Shown here in pieces: positions 18,791 to 30,739 of a stretch of DNA of 64,000 bases. The stretch covers positions 99,125-163,124 of the forward strand of contig NZ_JAASAD010000011.1 of assembly GCF_012726175.1 (NCBI RefSeq), in the 5' to 3' direction. Position 1 is the first letter of the stretch; every line of letters starts with the position of its first letter. Below the pieces are notes generated by a model. It was not told the DNA's origin. It searched no databases and saw only the letters and a list, made by a program, of their open reading frames with translations. The stretch comes from Micromonospora sp. HNM0581. Its GTDB lineage: Bacteria > Actinomycetota > Actinomycetes > Mycobacteriales > Micromonosporaceae. The translations under genes and the position numbers were made by a program.

Positions 18791-18877
18791 CCGGGCCGTG
18801 ACTGGCGCATTGGAGATGGAGAACCATCGGGGAGCGGCCCCGTCACGAGGACGCATGCCGAGCGCCTGGGCCTTCCG
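18791..18877 (+). promoter_or_regulatory. ZTP riboswitch (pfl motif) upstream of glyA
   Basis: The leader contains GGGCCGTGACTGGCGC (18793-18808), then a hairpin region with AACCATCGGGGAGC (18822-18835), and ends with GCGCCTGGGC (18862-18871). These match the conserved blocks of the pfl/ZTP aptamer, including the GGCGC and GCGCC pieces that can form the pseudoknot. ZTP riboswitches sense the alarmone ZMP/ZTP that builds up when 10-formyl-THF is low, and they raise one-carbon genes such as glyA. The aptamer ends about 20 nt before the glyA ATG, so control is probably of translation initiation. Confidence 0.85.
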
Positions 18878-18896
18878 CACGTCACCTGGAGGTCGC

Positions 18897-20333
18897 ATGC
18901 CGCGCAACGCCGAATCCACCGCCTTCCGCAGCGCTCTCGAGGTGATCCGTGGTGTCGAGCCGCGGGTCGCCGACGCGATCGGGGCGGAGCTGGCCGACCA
19001 GCGCGAGTCCTTGAAGCTGATCGCCAGCGAGAACTACGCCTCCCCCGCGACGTTGCTGGCGATGGGCAACTGGTTCAGCGACAAGTACGCCGAAGGCACC
19101 GTCGGGCGGCGGTTCTACGCCGGCTGCCAGAACGTCGACACCGTGGAGACGCTCGCCGCGGAGCACGCCCGGGAGTTGTTCGGCGCCTCGCACGCGTACG
19201 TGCAGCCGCACTCGGGTATCGACGCCAACCTGGTGGCGTTCTGGGCGATCCTCGCCGACCGGGTCGAGTCGCCGGCGTTGCGGCGGGCGCAGGCGCGCCA
19301 CGTCAACGACCTGACCGAGGCGGACTGGTTCACGCTGCGGCGTGAGCTGGGCGACCAGCGGATGCTCGGCATGTCGCTCGATGCCGGCGGGCACCTCACC
19401 CACGGCTTCCGACCGAACATCTCCGGCAAGATGTTCGACCAGCGCAGCTACGGCACCGACCCGGCGACCGGCCTGGTCGACTACGACCGGGTCGCCGAGG
19501 CCGCCCGGGAGTTCCGCCCGCTGGTGCTGGTCGCCGGCTACTCGGCGTACCCACGCAAGATCAACTTCCGGATCATGCGGGAGATCGCCGATTCGGTGGG
19601 TGCGACGTTCATGGTGGACATGGCGCATTTCGCGGGCCTCGTCGCCGGCAAGGTCTTCACCGGCGACTTCGACCCGGTGCCGCACGCGCACATCGTCACC
19701 ACCACCACCCACAAGTCGCTACGTGGCCCCCGCGGCGGGCTGGTGCTGTGCGGCCCGGAGCTGGCCGACCAGGTGGACCGAGGCTGTCCGATGGTGCTCG
19801 GCGGCCCGCTGCCGCACGTGATGGCCGCCAAGGCCGTGGCACTGGCCGAGGCCCGCCGGCCCGACTTCGCCGGCTACGCCCGGCAGGTCGTCGACAACGC
19901 CCAGGCGCTCGCCGACGGGCTGCTACGCCGAGGGGCCACGCTGGTCACCGGCGGCACCGACAACCACCTCGTGCTCATCGACGTGGCCGGCTACGGTCTG
20001 ACCGGCCGACAGGCCGAGCAGGCGCTGCTGGACTCGGGCATCGTCACCAACCGCAACTCGGTGCCGCAGGACCCGAACGGCGCCTGGTACACCTCCGGCA
20101 TCCGGATCGGTACGCCCGCGCTGACCACGCGCGGGCTGGGCACGGCAGAGATGGACACCACCGCCGAGCTGATCCACACCGTGCTCACTCAGACCAGCGC
20201 CGGAGCGAACCCGGACGGCACCGCCGCCAAGGCGAAATACACCCTCGACCCGGCCGTGGCGGACAAGGTCGGCCGTCAGGCCAACGAACTACTCGCCGGC
20301 TTCCCGCTCTACCCGAACGTCGACCTGGACTGA
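18897..20333 (+). CDS. glyA: Serine hydroxymethyltransferase, long form
   Basis: A 478-residue PLP enzyme. The ATG at 18897 follows GGAGG and lies directly after the ZTP aptamer; the longer open frame upstream runs through the riboswitch and is not coding. Conserved features include [34 protein letters not shown] and the PLP lysine in [14 protein letters not shown]. It interconverts serine plus THF with glycine plus methylene-THF. It is about 60 residues longer than the usual ~417, mainly through an insertion after the [12 protein letters not shown] segment. A perfect hairpin follows. Confidence 0.94.
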   Translation: MPRNAESTAFRSALEVIRGVEPRVADAIGAELADQRESLKLIASENYASPATLLAMGNWFSDKYAEGTVGRRFYAGCQNVDTVETLAAEHARELFGASHAYVQPHSGIDANLVAFWAILADRVESPALRRAQARHVNDLTEADWFTLRRELGDQRMLGMSLDAGGHLTHGFRPNISGKMFDQRSYGTDPATGLVDYDRVAEAAREFRPLVLVAGYSAYPRKINFRIMREIADSVGATFMVDMAHFAGLVAGKVFTGDFDPVPHAHIVTTTTHKSLRGPRGGLVLCGPELADQVDRGCPMVLGGPLPHVMAAKAVALAEARRPDFAGYARQVVDNAQALADGLLRRGATLVTGGTDNHLVLIDVAGYGLTGRQAEQALLDSGIVTNRNSVPQDPNGAWYTSGIRIGTPALTTRGLGTAEMDTTAELIHTVLTQTSAGANPDGTAAKAKYTLDPAVADKVGRQANELLAGFPLYPNVDLD

Positions 20334-20338
20334 CCGGC

Positions 20339-20369
20339 GTGCCGGGCCGGTGGTCCACCGGCCCGGCAC
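20339..20369. terminator. Hairpin terminator between glyA and a convergent small gene
   Basis: GTGCCGGGCCGGT and its exact complement ACCGGCCCGGCAC enclose GGTCC, 6 nt after the glyA stop. It lies between convergent genes. Confidence 0.75.
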
Positions 20370-20397
20370 GAACGCCGACGCTGAACGCCGGCACCTG

Positions 20398-20646
20398 TCA
20401 GACGTAGTCGAACGTCCAGAGGAACCACAACGGGCTCGGCGCGGCGCTCAGCTCGCAGTACCACCAGTCCCACCGGCCCTGGCTGGCGCCGTCAGCTCCG
20501 TACCACTGGCAGAAGTCTCGGTCGTAGTAGACGCCACGCAGCGTTCCACCCGCCGGGTCCGCCTGTGCCGGCGCCGCCCCGACGGTCAACGCTCCACCTG
20601 CCACGGCGAGCGCCGTGAGCGACGCCGCCATCCTCCTGCGCACCAT
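20398..20646 (-). CDS. Small secreted Trp-rich protein, unknown function
   Basis: An 82-residue precursor. The ATG at 20646 follows AGGGAGG at good spacing. A clear Sec signal peptide (MVRRRMAASLTALAVAGG...) ends in AQA, leaving a mature protein of about 53 residues with five to six Trp residues, several Tyr and a single pair of Cys (in FCQW and YCEL) that could form a disulfide. No family recognised. The longer open frame upstream has no ribosome site. Confidence 0.7.
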   Translation of the reverse strand: MVRRRMAASLTALAVAGGALTVGAAPAQADPAGGTLRGVYYDRDFCQWYGADGASQGRWDWWYCELSAAPSPLWFLWTFDYV

Positions 20647-20762
20647 GAAACCTCCCTGCATCCGGGCCCGTCGACACGGAACGCATCGACATCTGCACCC
20701 AGGGTTCCGAGGCTCGGGGCGCGCGTCAACGCGTTCCCGAGCGGTGGCCGGCATGAGGCTGG

Positions 20763-21023
20763 TCAGCTCAGTGGACGCTTGAGGTGATAGCGGTGCACCT
20801 CGGTACTGCCCTGCACGTTGTTCACGTCCTCGGCGGCGGAGACCAGCTCCCAACCCTCCCGGCCGACGCGGTTGAGGTGCGCGACGGCGGTGTCACCGTA
20901 GGCCGTGACGTCCTTACGCGACCCGTCCGGGCCGTACCAGACGAACGAGACATGAAAATTTCGGCCCTGCCCCTGGTAGCGGCGGACCAGCAGGGCGTAC
21001 TCCCAGGCAACCATGCCGACCAT
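20763..21023 (-). CDS. DUF4177-like small protein
   Basis: Up to 86 residues; starts at 21023 or 21014 are both possible. The pattern WEYALLV, followed near the C-terminus by LNRVGREGWELVSA and a short strand YHLKR, is that of DUF4177-type proteins: a small beta fold whose function is not established. Soluble, no signal peptide. Confidence 0.65.
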   Translation of the reverse strand: MVGMVAWEYALLVRRYQGQGRNFHVSFVWYGPDGSRKDVTAYGDTAVAHLNRVGREGWELVSAAEDVNNVQGSTEVHRYHLKRPLS

Positions 21024-21107
21024 TATGACCGTCCAACCCGGACCACGGCAGGGCGGCCGTCACAGGTTGCGAAGCGGTGAACGCGGTGAGTCGCCGCCCG
21101 GCGCGGA

Positions 21108-21359
21108 TCAGCCGACCGGCACCGTACGCAGCCTGCGAGCGGCAGCCGGGTCGGCGCACCCGGCCAGGGCCAAAGCGTCGCGCACCTCGTCGGCGACCAG
21201 GACACCGTCGGCCCCCAACGCCAGAGCATCACGGAAGCCGGGCAGCGGGGTGACACCCGGTGTACCACCGTGGGCCAGCGGCCAGCGCCCGCTCACCGTC
21301 GGGGTGAACCAGCCGCTGGTACGCCATCGGCGGCACGCCCACGGGCATCGCATGCTCAC
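21108..21359 (-). CDS. Weak candidate gene or gene remnant
   Basis: A short frame with a believable C-terminal part (FRDALALGADGVLVADEVRDALALAG) but an N-terminal part rich in Trp, Cys and Arg that looks out of frame. A neighbouring frame over the same N-terminal bases reads more naturally (VGVPPMAYQRLVHPDGERAL), so this may be a frameshifted relic. There is no ribosome site. I report it only as a possibility. Confidence 0.25.
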   Translation of the reverse strand: MSMRCPWACRRWRTSGWFTPTVSGRWPLAHGGTPGVTPLPGFRDALALGADGVLVADEVRDALALAGCADPAAARRLRTVPVG

Positions 21360-21531
21360 GGCCGCGCAACCGGCACCGCAGCGTCGGGGCGGTCACCCCG
21401 TGGCGGCCCGTTCGTTAGCTCCATGAGGTCCACCATCGCCACATCGCCATTGCCGACGTCCGCCGCCGCGCCGACACCCGCGGACTCCTACCGCCGGCAC
21501 CCACCGCGGGCGCCGACTAGCGTACCGTCGG

Positions 21532-21945
21532 GTGGTGGCCAGTTGGGACGACGTACGCCGGATCGCGCTGGGCCTGCCGGAGACCACCGAGCGGCCCTCC
21601 TACGACGGGGTGGCCGCCTGGCGGGTGCGGGACAAACCGTTCGTCTGGGAACGCCCGCTACGCGGTAAGGAACTCCTGGATCTGGGTGCGAGCGCGCCGG
21701 ACGGTCCGGTCCTCGGGGTCCGGGTGGCGGATCTCGGCGTCAAGGAGGCGTTGCTCGCCGACGATCCCGGCCTGTTCCTCACCACACCTCACTTCGACGG
21801 CTACCCGGCGGTACTGGTACGGCTGGACCGGATCGACGTTCCCGAGCTGACCGAGCTGATCGTCGAAGCCTGGTACGCCCGCGCCCCGAAACGCCTGGCC
21901 CGGGCCCACCAGGCGGAGACAGCCCCAACCACAGCGGCGGACTGA
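21532..21945 (+). CDS. MmcQ/YjbR-family protein
   Basis: A 137-residue protein. SWDDVRRIALGLPETTERPSY followed by WRVRDKPFVW is the usual MmcQ/YjbR start, and the central GVRVADLGVKEALLADDP and late LTELIVEAWYARAPKRL are also typical. The family adopts a small CyaY-like fold; biochemical function is unclear. Start is one of two consecutive GTGs. Acidic and Ala-rich C-terminal tail. Confidence 0.85.
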   Translation: MVASWDDVRRIALGLPETTERPSYDGVAAWRVRDKPFVWERPLRGKELLDLGASAPDGPVLGVRVADLGVKEALLADDPGLFLTTPHFDGYPAVLVRLDRIDVPELTELIVEAWYARAPKRLARAHQAETAPTTAAD

Positions 21946-22011
21946 CGCGTTCGTCTGCTGTTCGTCCCCCCGCCACACCGGTGTCGCCCGGTCCGCGTAC
22001 CGTCGACGCAC

Positions 22012-22941
22012 GTGATCAGCCGCCCGGCGACCGCCGAGGTACGCGCGTTGCGCCGTATCGGTGACACCGCCCCGCACAACGCCTTCACCGACCTGGTCCG
22101 GTACGCCGGACGCTGGTTCTGCGCGTTCCGCCAGGGCCGGTCACACCTGTCCGACGACGGCGTGCTGCGGGTGTTGACCTCCTCGGACGCCCGGTCCTGG
22201 CAGTCCGCGGCCGTCCTCGCAGAAGCCGGCGTCGATCTACGCGACCCGCGCTTCGTCGTACGTCCCGATGGGCGGTTGCAGTTGCTCGCCGCCGCCGCGA
22301 CCGGCACGCCGAAACGGTTCCGGACAGTCACCACGGTCAGCGGCGACGGCCACCGGTGGGACCGGCCGCAGCCGATCGGCGAACCGGACGTATGGGTCTG
22401 GCAGGCCGCCTGGCACGACGAGGCGATGTACGGTATCGGCTACGCCACCCGGGAGCCACGTTTCGTCCGGCTCTACCGCAGCGAGGACGGCTTCGACCTG
22501 CGACCGGAGGTGGACACCCTGTTCTCCGGTGGCTACCCGAACGAATCCGGGTTGATCTTCGAACCGGACGGGACCGCCACCTGCCTGCTGCGGCGCGACG
22601 GCGGTACGGCCACCGCCCAACTCGGCCAGGCCCACCCGCCGTACCGGGAGTGGACCTGGACCGATCTCGGGGTACGCGTGGGCGGCCCGGCGCTGTACCG
22701 GGTACCCAATGGGACCCTCGTCGCCGGCGTACGGCTACACGACGGTGCGGTGCGGACCGCGATCTGCGCCGTCGACGTGGCCCGGGGCCGGCTACAGGAG
22801 TTGGTGACCCTACCCTCCGACGGCGACTCCAGCTATCCCGGTCTGGCCTGGCACGACGGGCTGCTGCACGTCAGCTACTACTCCTCCCACGAGGAACGCA
22901 GCTGCGTCTACCTGGCCGAGGTCGACCTCGGGTCGCGCTGA
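22012..22941 (+). CDS. Sialidase-like beta-propeller protein
   Basis: A 309-residue protein made of repeated blade-like segments with aromatic and Asp residues, for example RSEDGF, SSDARSW and SGDGHRWDRP, which resemble Asp-box (BNR) turns. The WFCAFRQGRSH segment is typical of exo-alpha-sialidase-fold proteins. There is no signal peptide, so it appears cytoplasmic and may be a non-sialidase glycoside hydrolase or binding protein. GTG start at 22012. It sits just outside the convergent polyketide cluster and is probably not part of it. Confidence 0.7.
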   Translation: MISRPATAEVRALRRIGDTAPHNAFTDLVRYAGRWFCAFRQGRSHLSDDGVLRVLTSSDARSWQSAAVLAEAGVDLRDPRFVVRPDGRLQLLAAAATGTPKRFRTVTTVSGDGHRWDRPQPIGEPDVWVWQAAWHDEAMYGIGYATREPRFVRLYRSEDGFDLRPEVDTLFSGGYPNESGLIFEPDGTATCLLRRDGGTATAQLGQAHPPYREWTWTDLGVRVGGPALYRVPNGTLVAGVRLHDGAVRTAICAVDVARGRLQELVTLPSDGDSSYPGLAWHDGLLHVSYYSSHEERSCVYLAEVDLGSR

Positions 22942-23003
22942 GGGCCAGCGGGCCACCGCGCTGACATCCTGATCGCGCCCTCCGGTGACGCGGGTGCGAC
23001 CTC

Positions 23004-23387
23004 TCACCGGGATGCCCCGGCAGGTACCGGGGTCTGCGCGTGGATGTGGAAGCGCAGGGACCTGGCGTCGGTGAAACACTCCCGCATCGGCCGGACCAGT
23101 TCACGGTGTTCCGGGCTGCGCTCCCACGCCTCGAAGTCGGTCAGGCTAACCCACTCGCTGGTGATCAGCCACTGCTCCGGGTCGGTCGACGAACGGCACA
23201 CCTGGTCGACCAGGTGACCCGGTACCCCGTCGGCAACCAGGTGCCGCACCGCCTCGTAGGCCCGGAGGAAGTCGTCGGTGCGCTCATCGGGCACCCGGAC
23301 CAGGAACACCACCCGTGCTCGGTACCCCGGCCGGTCACGTCCACCACGCTCACCGGCCCGCTGCACACCATCGCGTTCGCTCACCAC
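23004..23387 (-). CDS. Antibiotic biosynthesis monooxygenase (ABM) domain protein
   Basis: A 127-residue protein; residues about 24-120 form a dimeric alpha+beta barrel of the ABM type (VVFLVRVPDERTDDFLRAYE, EQWLITSEWVSLTDFEAWERSPEH). Related quinone-forming monooxygenases such as ActVA-Orf6 and TcmH oxidise aromatic polyketides without cofactors. Its GTG overlaps the chain-length-factor stop, so it is the last gene of the leftward polyketide operon. The first ~20 residues are Arg/Gly-rich and may not all be translated. Confidence 0.82.
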   Translation of the reverse strand: MVSERDGVQRAGERGGRDRPGYRARVVFLVRVPDERTDDFLRAYEAVRHLVADGVPGHLVDQVCRSSTDPEQWLITSEWVSLTDFEAWERSPEHRELVRPMRECFTDARSLRFHIHAQTPVPAGASR

Positions 23388-24673
23388 GGCTCCTGTCCGG
23401 CCGGCGGCGCACCGCGCAGCACCAGCGCACTGTTGAATCCGTCGAATCCCCGGGCGCAGACCAGCGCCACCCGGGTACGCGGCCGCCGGGCGACCCGCAG
23501 AAAGTCCAGCTCACAGCCATCGGCGACGGTCTCCGGACCGGCCGAGGCAGGAATTGTGTCGTGGGCGAACGCGAGCAGGGCGGTGGCCACGTCGAGTGCC
23601 GACCCACCCTGATGCGCCCGCCCGGTCAACTCCTTGTGGGTACTGACCGGTGGGGTGCGGGTGCCGAAGACGGCCCGCAGGGCGCCCGCCTCGGCCCGGT
23701 CGTAACGGGGCACCCCGAGCGCGTCGGGGACCACCACATCCACCTCGCCCGGTTCGACGCCGGCTCGGCCCAGGGCCAGTCGCATCGCGCGGGCGTACTG
23801 GTGGGGATCACCGGCGCCGTCGGAGCTGGTGTGCGCCGCATCGTGGGTGGCGCCCCAACCGGACACCTCGCCGTAGATCCGTGCGCCCCGTTCGACGGCG
23901 TGCTCCAGCGCCTCCACAACGAACACCGCACCTCCCTCAGCGGGCAGGTAACCGCTGGCGGTGGCGTCGAACGGCCGGTAGGCGACCGGTGGATCGGCCA
24001 CCTCGCTGAGCAGACCGGACCGCAGCTGGCAGGCCAACGCGTACGGGCTCAGCGGGCACTCGGTCGCCCCGGCGAGCACCACCGAGGCACCCCGCCGAAC
24101 GGTCCGCACCGCGTGCGCGAGGCTGTCCAGGCCACCGGCCGACTCTGCCACCAGCACCCCGCACGGACCCTTCGCCTGGTGCCGGATGGACAGCTGCCCG
24201 ACGCTGGCCGCGTAGAACCAGGCGATCGACTGGTAAGCGCCGACCGTACGCGACGGTGACGACCACAGGCGTTGCAGCTCCCGCTGGCCGAACAGATTCC
24301 CCCCGGAGGAGCTGGCCAGGGTCACCGCCCAGCCGTTCGGTTCGGTGGCCCGCTGCGGCAGACCGGCGTCGGCGAGCGCCAACGCGGTGGCAGCGAACCC
24401 GAGGTGTGTCCACCTGTCGGTCTGCACGAGGGCGCGGTTGTCGGCGTACCGGCCCGGGTCGAAGTCCGCGACCTCACCGCCCAGCCGGGTCGGGTACCCG
24501 GCGGCGTCGAACAGGGTGATCGGCCCGATACGACGGTGGCCGGCCAGGACCGTACGCCAGTGCGCGTCCGCGCCGACACCGCTGGGTGCCACCACCCCGA
24601 CCCCGGTGACCACGGCCCGCCGGCCCGCCGTGCCGTCACCCCACCGGCCAGCCGGGGTCGAGGGCGCACTCAC
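23381..24673 (-). CDS. Type II PKS ketosynthase beta / chain-length factor with Ser at the active-site position
   Basis: A 430-residue KSbeta. It aligns along its length with the neighbouring KSalpha but has no active-site Cys. The equivalent segment reads [11 protein letters not shown], placing Ser178 where most chain-length factors have Gln (AEQAGGLD). KSbeta dimerises with KSalpha and sets polyketide chain length. The GTG at 24673 overlaps the KSalpha TGA, so the two are translated as a coupled pair, as is usual. A Cys (171) lies a few residues upstream but is not in the catalytic register. Confidence 0.93.
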   Translation of the reverse strand: MSAPSTPAGRWGDGTAGRRAVVTGVGVVAPSGVGADAHWRTVLAGHRRIGPITLFDAAGYPTRLGGEVADFDPGRYADNRALVQTDRWTHLGFAATALALADAGLPQRATEPNGWAVTLASSSGGNLFGQRELQRLWSSPSRTVGAYQSIAWFYAASVGQLSIRHQAKGPCGVLVAESAGGLDSLAHAVRTVRRGASVVLAGATECPLSPYALACQLRSGLLSEVADPPVAYRPFDATASGYLPAEGGAVFVVEALEHAVERGARIYGEVSGWGATHDAAHTSSDGAGDPHQYARAMRLALGRAGVEPGEVDVVVPDALGVPRYDRAEAGALRAVFGTRTPPVSTHKELTGRAHQGGSALDVATALLAFAHDTIPASAGPETVADGCELDFLRVARRPRTRVALVCARGFDGFNSALVLRGAPPAGQEPW

Positions 24674-25940
24674 GGTGTCACGTCCCGCGCCGGGCGGCGG
24701 AACAGCATGGCCGACTGGAAGCCGCCGAAGCCGCTGCCCACCGAGAGCGCCACGTCCACCGGTACCTCCCGGGCCTCGTTGGGCACATAGTCCAGGTCGC
24801 ACTCCGGATCCCGGGTGGCCCAGTTCGCAGTCGGTGGGACCACCCCGAACTCGATCGCCAGTGCGCACGCGGCCATCTCGATGGCGCCGATGGCGCCCAG
24901 CGAATGTCCGACCATCGACTTGATCGAGCTGATCGGCACCTGGTAGGCCGCCGATCCGAGTGACCGCTTGAACGCGGCCGTCTCGTGCCTGTCGTTCTGC
25001 CGGGTACCGGAGCCGTGCGCGCTGATGTAGGAAACGTCCTCCGGCGCCAGTCGGGCCTGCCGCAGCGTGTCGGTGATGGCCAGCCCCATTTCCAGTCCGT
25101 CGGGGCGCAGCCCGGTCATGTGGTAGCCGTTACTGCGGCTGGCGTAGCCGGCCAGCTCGCAGTAGACGTGCGCCCCACGCCTCGCCGCATGTCCGGCCTC
25201 CTCCAGTACCAGCACCGCCGCCCCCTCGGCGAGCACGAAGCCGTGCCGGTCGGCGTCGAAGGGCCGGGAGGCGTGCGCCGGGTCGTCGTTGTCCGGGCTG
25301 GTGGCCTTGATGGCGTCGAAGGAGGCGACGGTCACCGGTGAGATGGGCGAGTCGGCGGCCCCGGCCAGCACGACGTCCGCCTCACCGTCGACGATCAGCT
25401 GGTGGGCGTACCCGATGGCGTCGATGCCGGAGGTGCAGCCCGTGGAGATGACCTGCGCCGGACCGTGCAGGCCGTGTCCGCAGGCCACGTCGGCGGCCAG
25501 GCTGCTGGGCATCAGCGCCGGGTAGAGGTACGGGCCGCCGAGTGCCGCGTCGACGAGCCAGCGTCTACCACTGTCGCTCACCGTCACGTACTCCTGTTCC
25601 AGCGCCATGGTGCCGCCGACGGCGGTGCCGAGGACCACACCCGTCCGGTCGCGTTCGGCGTCGGTGAGTTCCAACCCGCTGTCGGCGACCGCCTCGGCGG
25701 CACAGGCGAGCGCGAACTGCACGTACCGGTCGGCGCGCTGCCGTTGGGCGGGGGTCAACCCGGCGGCGTCCGGATCGAAGTCGCACTCGGCGGCGATCTG
25801 CGACCGGAACGGTGACGGGTCGAAGAAGCTGATCCGCCGGGTCGCCGTACGCCCCTCGGTGATGCTCTTCCAGAAGCGGTCCCGGGTCGTACCGCCCGGG
25901 GCCACCACCCCGACGCCGGTGACCACGGTGCGCCGGGTGG

Positions 25941-25944
<4 letters not shown>
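24670..25944 (-). CDS. Type II PKS ketosynthase alpha
   Basis: A 424-residue KSalpha. The nucleophile is Cys170 in [12 protein letters not shown]; the decarboxylation and ACP-binding residues are visible at His310 ([11 protein letters not shown]), Lys342 and His347 ([13 protein letters not shown]). It condenses malonyl-ACP units with the chain-length factor. The GTG at 25944 overlaps the cupin stop as GTGA. All catalytic residues are intact, so the locus should make a product. Confidence 0.96.
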
Positions 25945-28499
<2,555 letters not shown>

Positions 28500-28511
28500 C
28501 GGCGCACCACC

Positions 28512-29048
28512 TCAGGCCGGATCCAGGACGACGAGTGGCTGGTCGTACTCCACCGGCTGTCCGTCGGTGACCAGGATCTCGACGACCCGACCAGGTCGGT
28601 CCGCCACGATCTCGTTCATCAGCTTCATCGCCTCGACGATGCCGACGACCTGCCCGGGCCGGACCAGGTCACCGACGGCCACGAAGGGTGCCGTCCCCGG
28701 CTGCGGCGACCGGTAGAAGGTGCCGACGATCGGTGAGTGGACGCTGGTACGGGCCGCCGGAACCGCAGGTGGCGGTGCCACCGGCGGGTCCGCCGCGGTG
28801 CGGGGGGCAGGTGCGGCGACGCCCGGAGCCGTGGTGTCCGGCGGGAGCCCCGGTTGCGGTCCGGCCCGCCGGTCCCACTCCACCTCAAGCTCGGCCTCAC
28901 CGAGGCGCAACCGCAGGCGGCACACCGGGGCGGTCAGTTCGACGATGACCTGCTGGGCGTGGCGGCGTAGTTCGGCCAGGGCGTCGGTGCTCCGGTGCCC
29001 GCCGAGGTCGACCGCCGGTGCGTCGCCGGCCGTGGGAACGCCGCTCAT
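28512..29048 (-). CDS. accB: Biotin carboxyl carrier protein
   Basis: A 178-residue BCCP. The N-terminal part (20-60) is followed by a Pro/Ala/Thr-rich linker (about 62-100) and the biotinyl domain with IVEAMKLMNE, Lys142 being the biotinylated residue. The HSPIVGTFYRSPQPG segment is standard for AccB. The ATG at 29048 overlaps the AccDA stop. It shuttles the carboxybiotin between AccC and the carboxyltransferase. Confidence 0.93.
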   Translation of the reverse strand: MSGVPTAGDAPAVDLGGHRSTDALAELRRHAQQVIVELTAPVCRLRLRLGEAELEVEWDRRAGPQPGLPPDTTAPGVAAPAPRTAADPPVAPPPAVPAARTSVHSPIVGTFYRSPQPGTAPFVAVGDLVRPGQVVGIVEAMKLMNEIVADRPGRVVEILVTDGQPVEYDQPLVVLDPA

Positions 29049-30739
29049 CGGGCACCTGCCGGGGCTGCGGCACGGGCGGCGCCGAAGCGGCGGAAGCGCT
29101 GCCGCCGTCGCTGGACGAGGGTCACCGCCGGCACCTCCATCAGGGGCAACAGGTTCGTCAGCAGCGCGTGGCGGACGGCTCGTCCCGTCGCCTCGGTGTC
29201 GTCGGCGGCTGAGCCTGCCGGCTCGGGAACGACCTCGTCGACGATCCCGAGCCGGCACAGATCCGGCGCCGTCAACCGCAGCGCCCGGGCCGCCTGCGGA
29301 GCAGCGGCACGACCCGGCCAGAGGATCGCAGCGCAACCCTCGGGGCTGATCACCGAGTAGACCGCGTGCTGGAGCATCAGCACCCGGTCGGCCACCGCCA
29401 GGGCGAGCGCACCGCCGCTGCCGCCCTCTCCGGTCACCACGGCAACCACCGGTGTGGGCAGCATGCTCAACGTCAGGATGTTCTCCGCGATGGCCGCCGC
29501 CTGACCGTGCTCCTCCGCCTCGAAGCCCGGGTCGGCCCCCGGGGTGTCGACCAGGGTCACCACGGGCAGTCCGAGCCGGGCCGCCAGTCGCATCAGCCGC
29601 AACGCCTTGCGGTGGCCCGCCGGGGTGGCCATGCCGAAGTTGCGGGCGGCCAGCTCTGCGGTGGTGTGTCCCTTCTGGTGGCCGATCACCATGACGTGCC
29701 GGCCGGCGAGCTGCGCCATCCCACCCACCACCGCCGGGCAGTCCCCGCCGAGCCGATCACCGTGCAGTTCCGTGAAGCCGTCGAAGGTGGTCTCCAGGTA
29801 GTCCAGGGTGGTGGGGCGGCCCGGGTGCCGAGCCAGGCGTACCGTCTCCCAGGCGTCGCGGGCTGGTGACCGCAACGGTCGGCCCGGGCGGGCCGCGTCG
29901 GGCGGTGGGGCGGTCACCCCGGACCGGATCGTCGTCGGGCTTGCGACGGCGGCGAGCAGGGTCGCCAGTCGGGCGCGCAGCGCGTGCCGGGGTACCACCA
30001 TGTCGACCTGGCCGTGCCGCAGCAGGAACTCGGCGGTCTGGAATCCGGCCGGGATGTCGCGGCCGGTCACCTGGCGGATCACCCGGGGGCCGGCGAAGCC
30101 CATCCGGGCGCCGCTCTCGGCAAGCACCAGGTCGGCGCTGGTGGCGAAGGAGGCCGCCACCCCGCCGTAGGTAGGGTCGGTCAGCACGCTGATGGTGAGC
30201 AGGCCGACCTCGCGTAGCGCGGCCATCGCCTGGCTGACCGTCGCCATCTGCATCAACGACAGCGCGCCCTCCTGCATCCGGGCGCCGCCGGAGGCGGTGA
30301 CCAGGACCAGCGCAACGCCTGCGGTCAACGCCTGCTCGGCGGTACAGGTGATCAACTCTCCGACGGCGCAGCCCAGACTGCCGCCGAGGAATCGGAAGTC
30401 CATCACCGCCAGGGCACAGGGCGATCCGCCGACCGTGGCGGTGCCGCACAGCACCGCCTCCGACAGGCCGGTGTCGGTGCGGGCGGCAGCGAGCCGGTGC
30501 GGGTAGGGCAGGGCGTCGACGAACCCGATCGGATCCACCTCGACCACGTGGTCCGGTAGCGCCCGGAACGATCCGGGGTCGACAAGCTGGTCGACGCGCT
30601 CCGGGGCGGCGAGCCGGGCGTGCAGTCCGCACTCCGGGCAGACGTCGAGGTTGCGGCGAAGCCGCTTGCGGTAGAGCAGTGCGGCACAGCCGCCGCACCG
30701 GGACCACAGCGTCTCGCTCGACGGGGCGGCGGCGGTCAC
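29045..30739 (-). CDS. accDA: Fused acetyl-CoA carboxylase carboxyltransferase beta-alpha (AccD-AccA)
   Basis: A 564-residue single chain. The first half is AccD: zinc ribbon Cys15/18/34/37 and the crotonase-like core with TASGGARMQEG. The second half is AccA: LDYLETTFDGFTELHGDR, GHQKGHTT, and VTGEGGSGGALALAVADR. It transfers the carboxyl group from biotin to acetyl-CoA, making malonyl-CoA. GTG start at 30739, overlapping the stop of the upstream TcmI-type cyclase. With accB and accC it makes a full ACC inside the PKS operon. Confidence 0.93.
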   Translation of the reverse strand: MTAAAPSSETLWSRCGGCAALLYRKRLRRNLDVCPECGLHARLAAPERVDQLVDPGSFRALPDHVVEVDPIGFVDALPYPHRLAAARTDTGLSEAVLCGTATVGGSPCALAVMDFRFLGGSLGCAVGELITCTAEQALTAGVALVLVTASGGARMQEGALSLMQMATVSQAMAALREVGLLTISVLTDPTYGGVAASFATSADLVLAESGARMGFAGPRVIRQVTGRDIPAGFQTAEFLLRHGQVDMVVPRHALRARLATLLAAVASPTTIRSGVTAPPPDAARPGRPLRSPARDAWETVRLARHPGRPTTLDYLETTFDGFTELHGDRLGGDCPAVVGGMAQLAGRHVMVIGHQKGHTTAELAARNFGMATPAGHRKALRLMRLAARLGLPVVTLVDTPGADPGFEAEEHGQAAAIAENILTLSMLPTPVVAVVTGEGGSGGALALAVADRVLMLQHAVYSVISPEGCAAILWPGRAAAPQAARALRLTAPDLCRLGIVDEVVPEPAGSAADDTEATGRAVRHALLTNLLPLMEVPAVTLVQRRRQRFRRFGAARAAAPAGAR

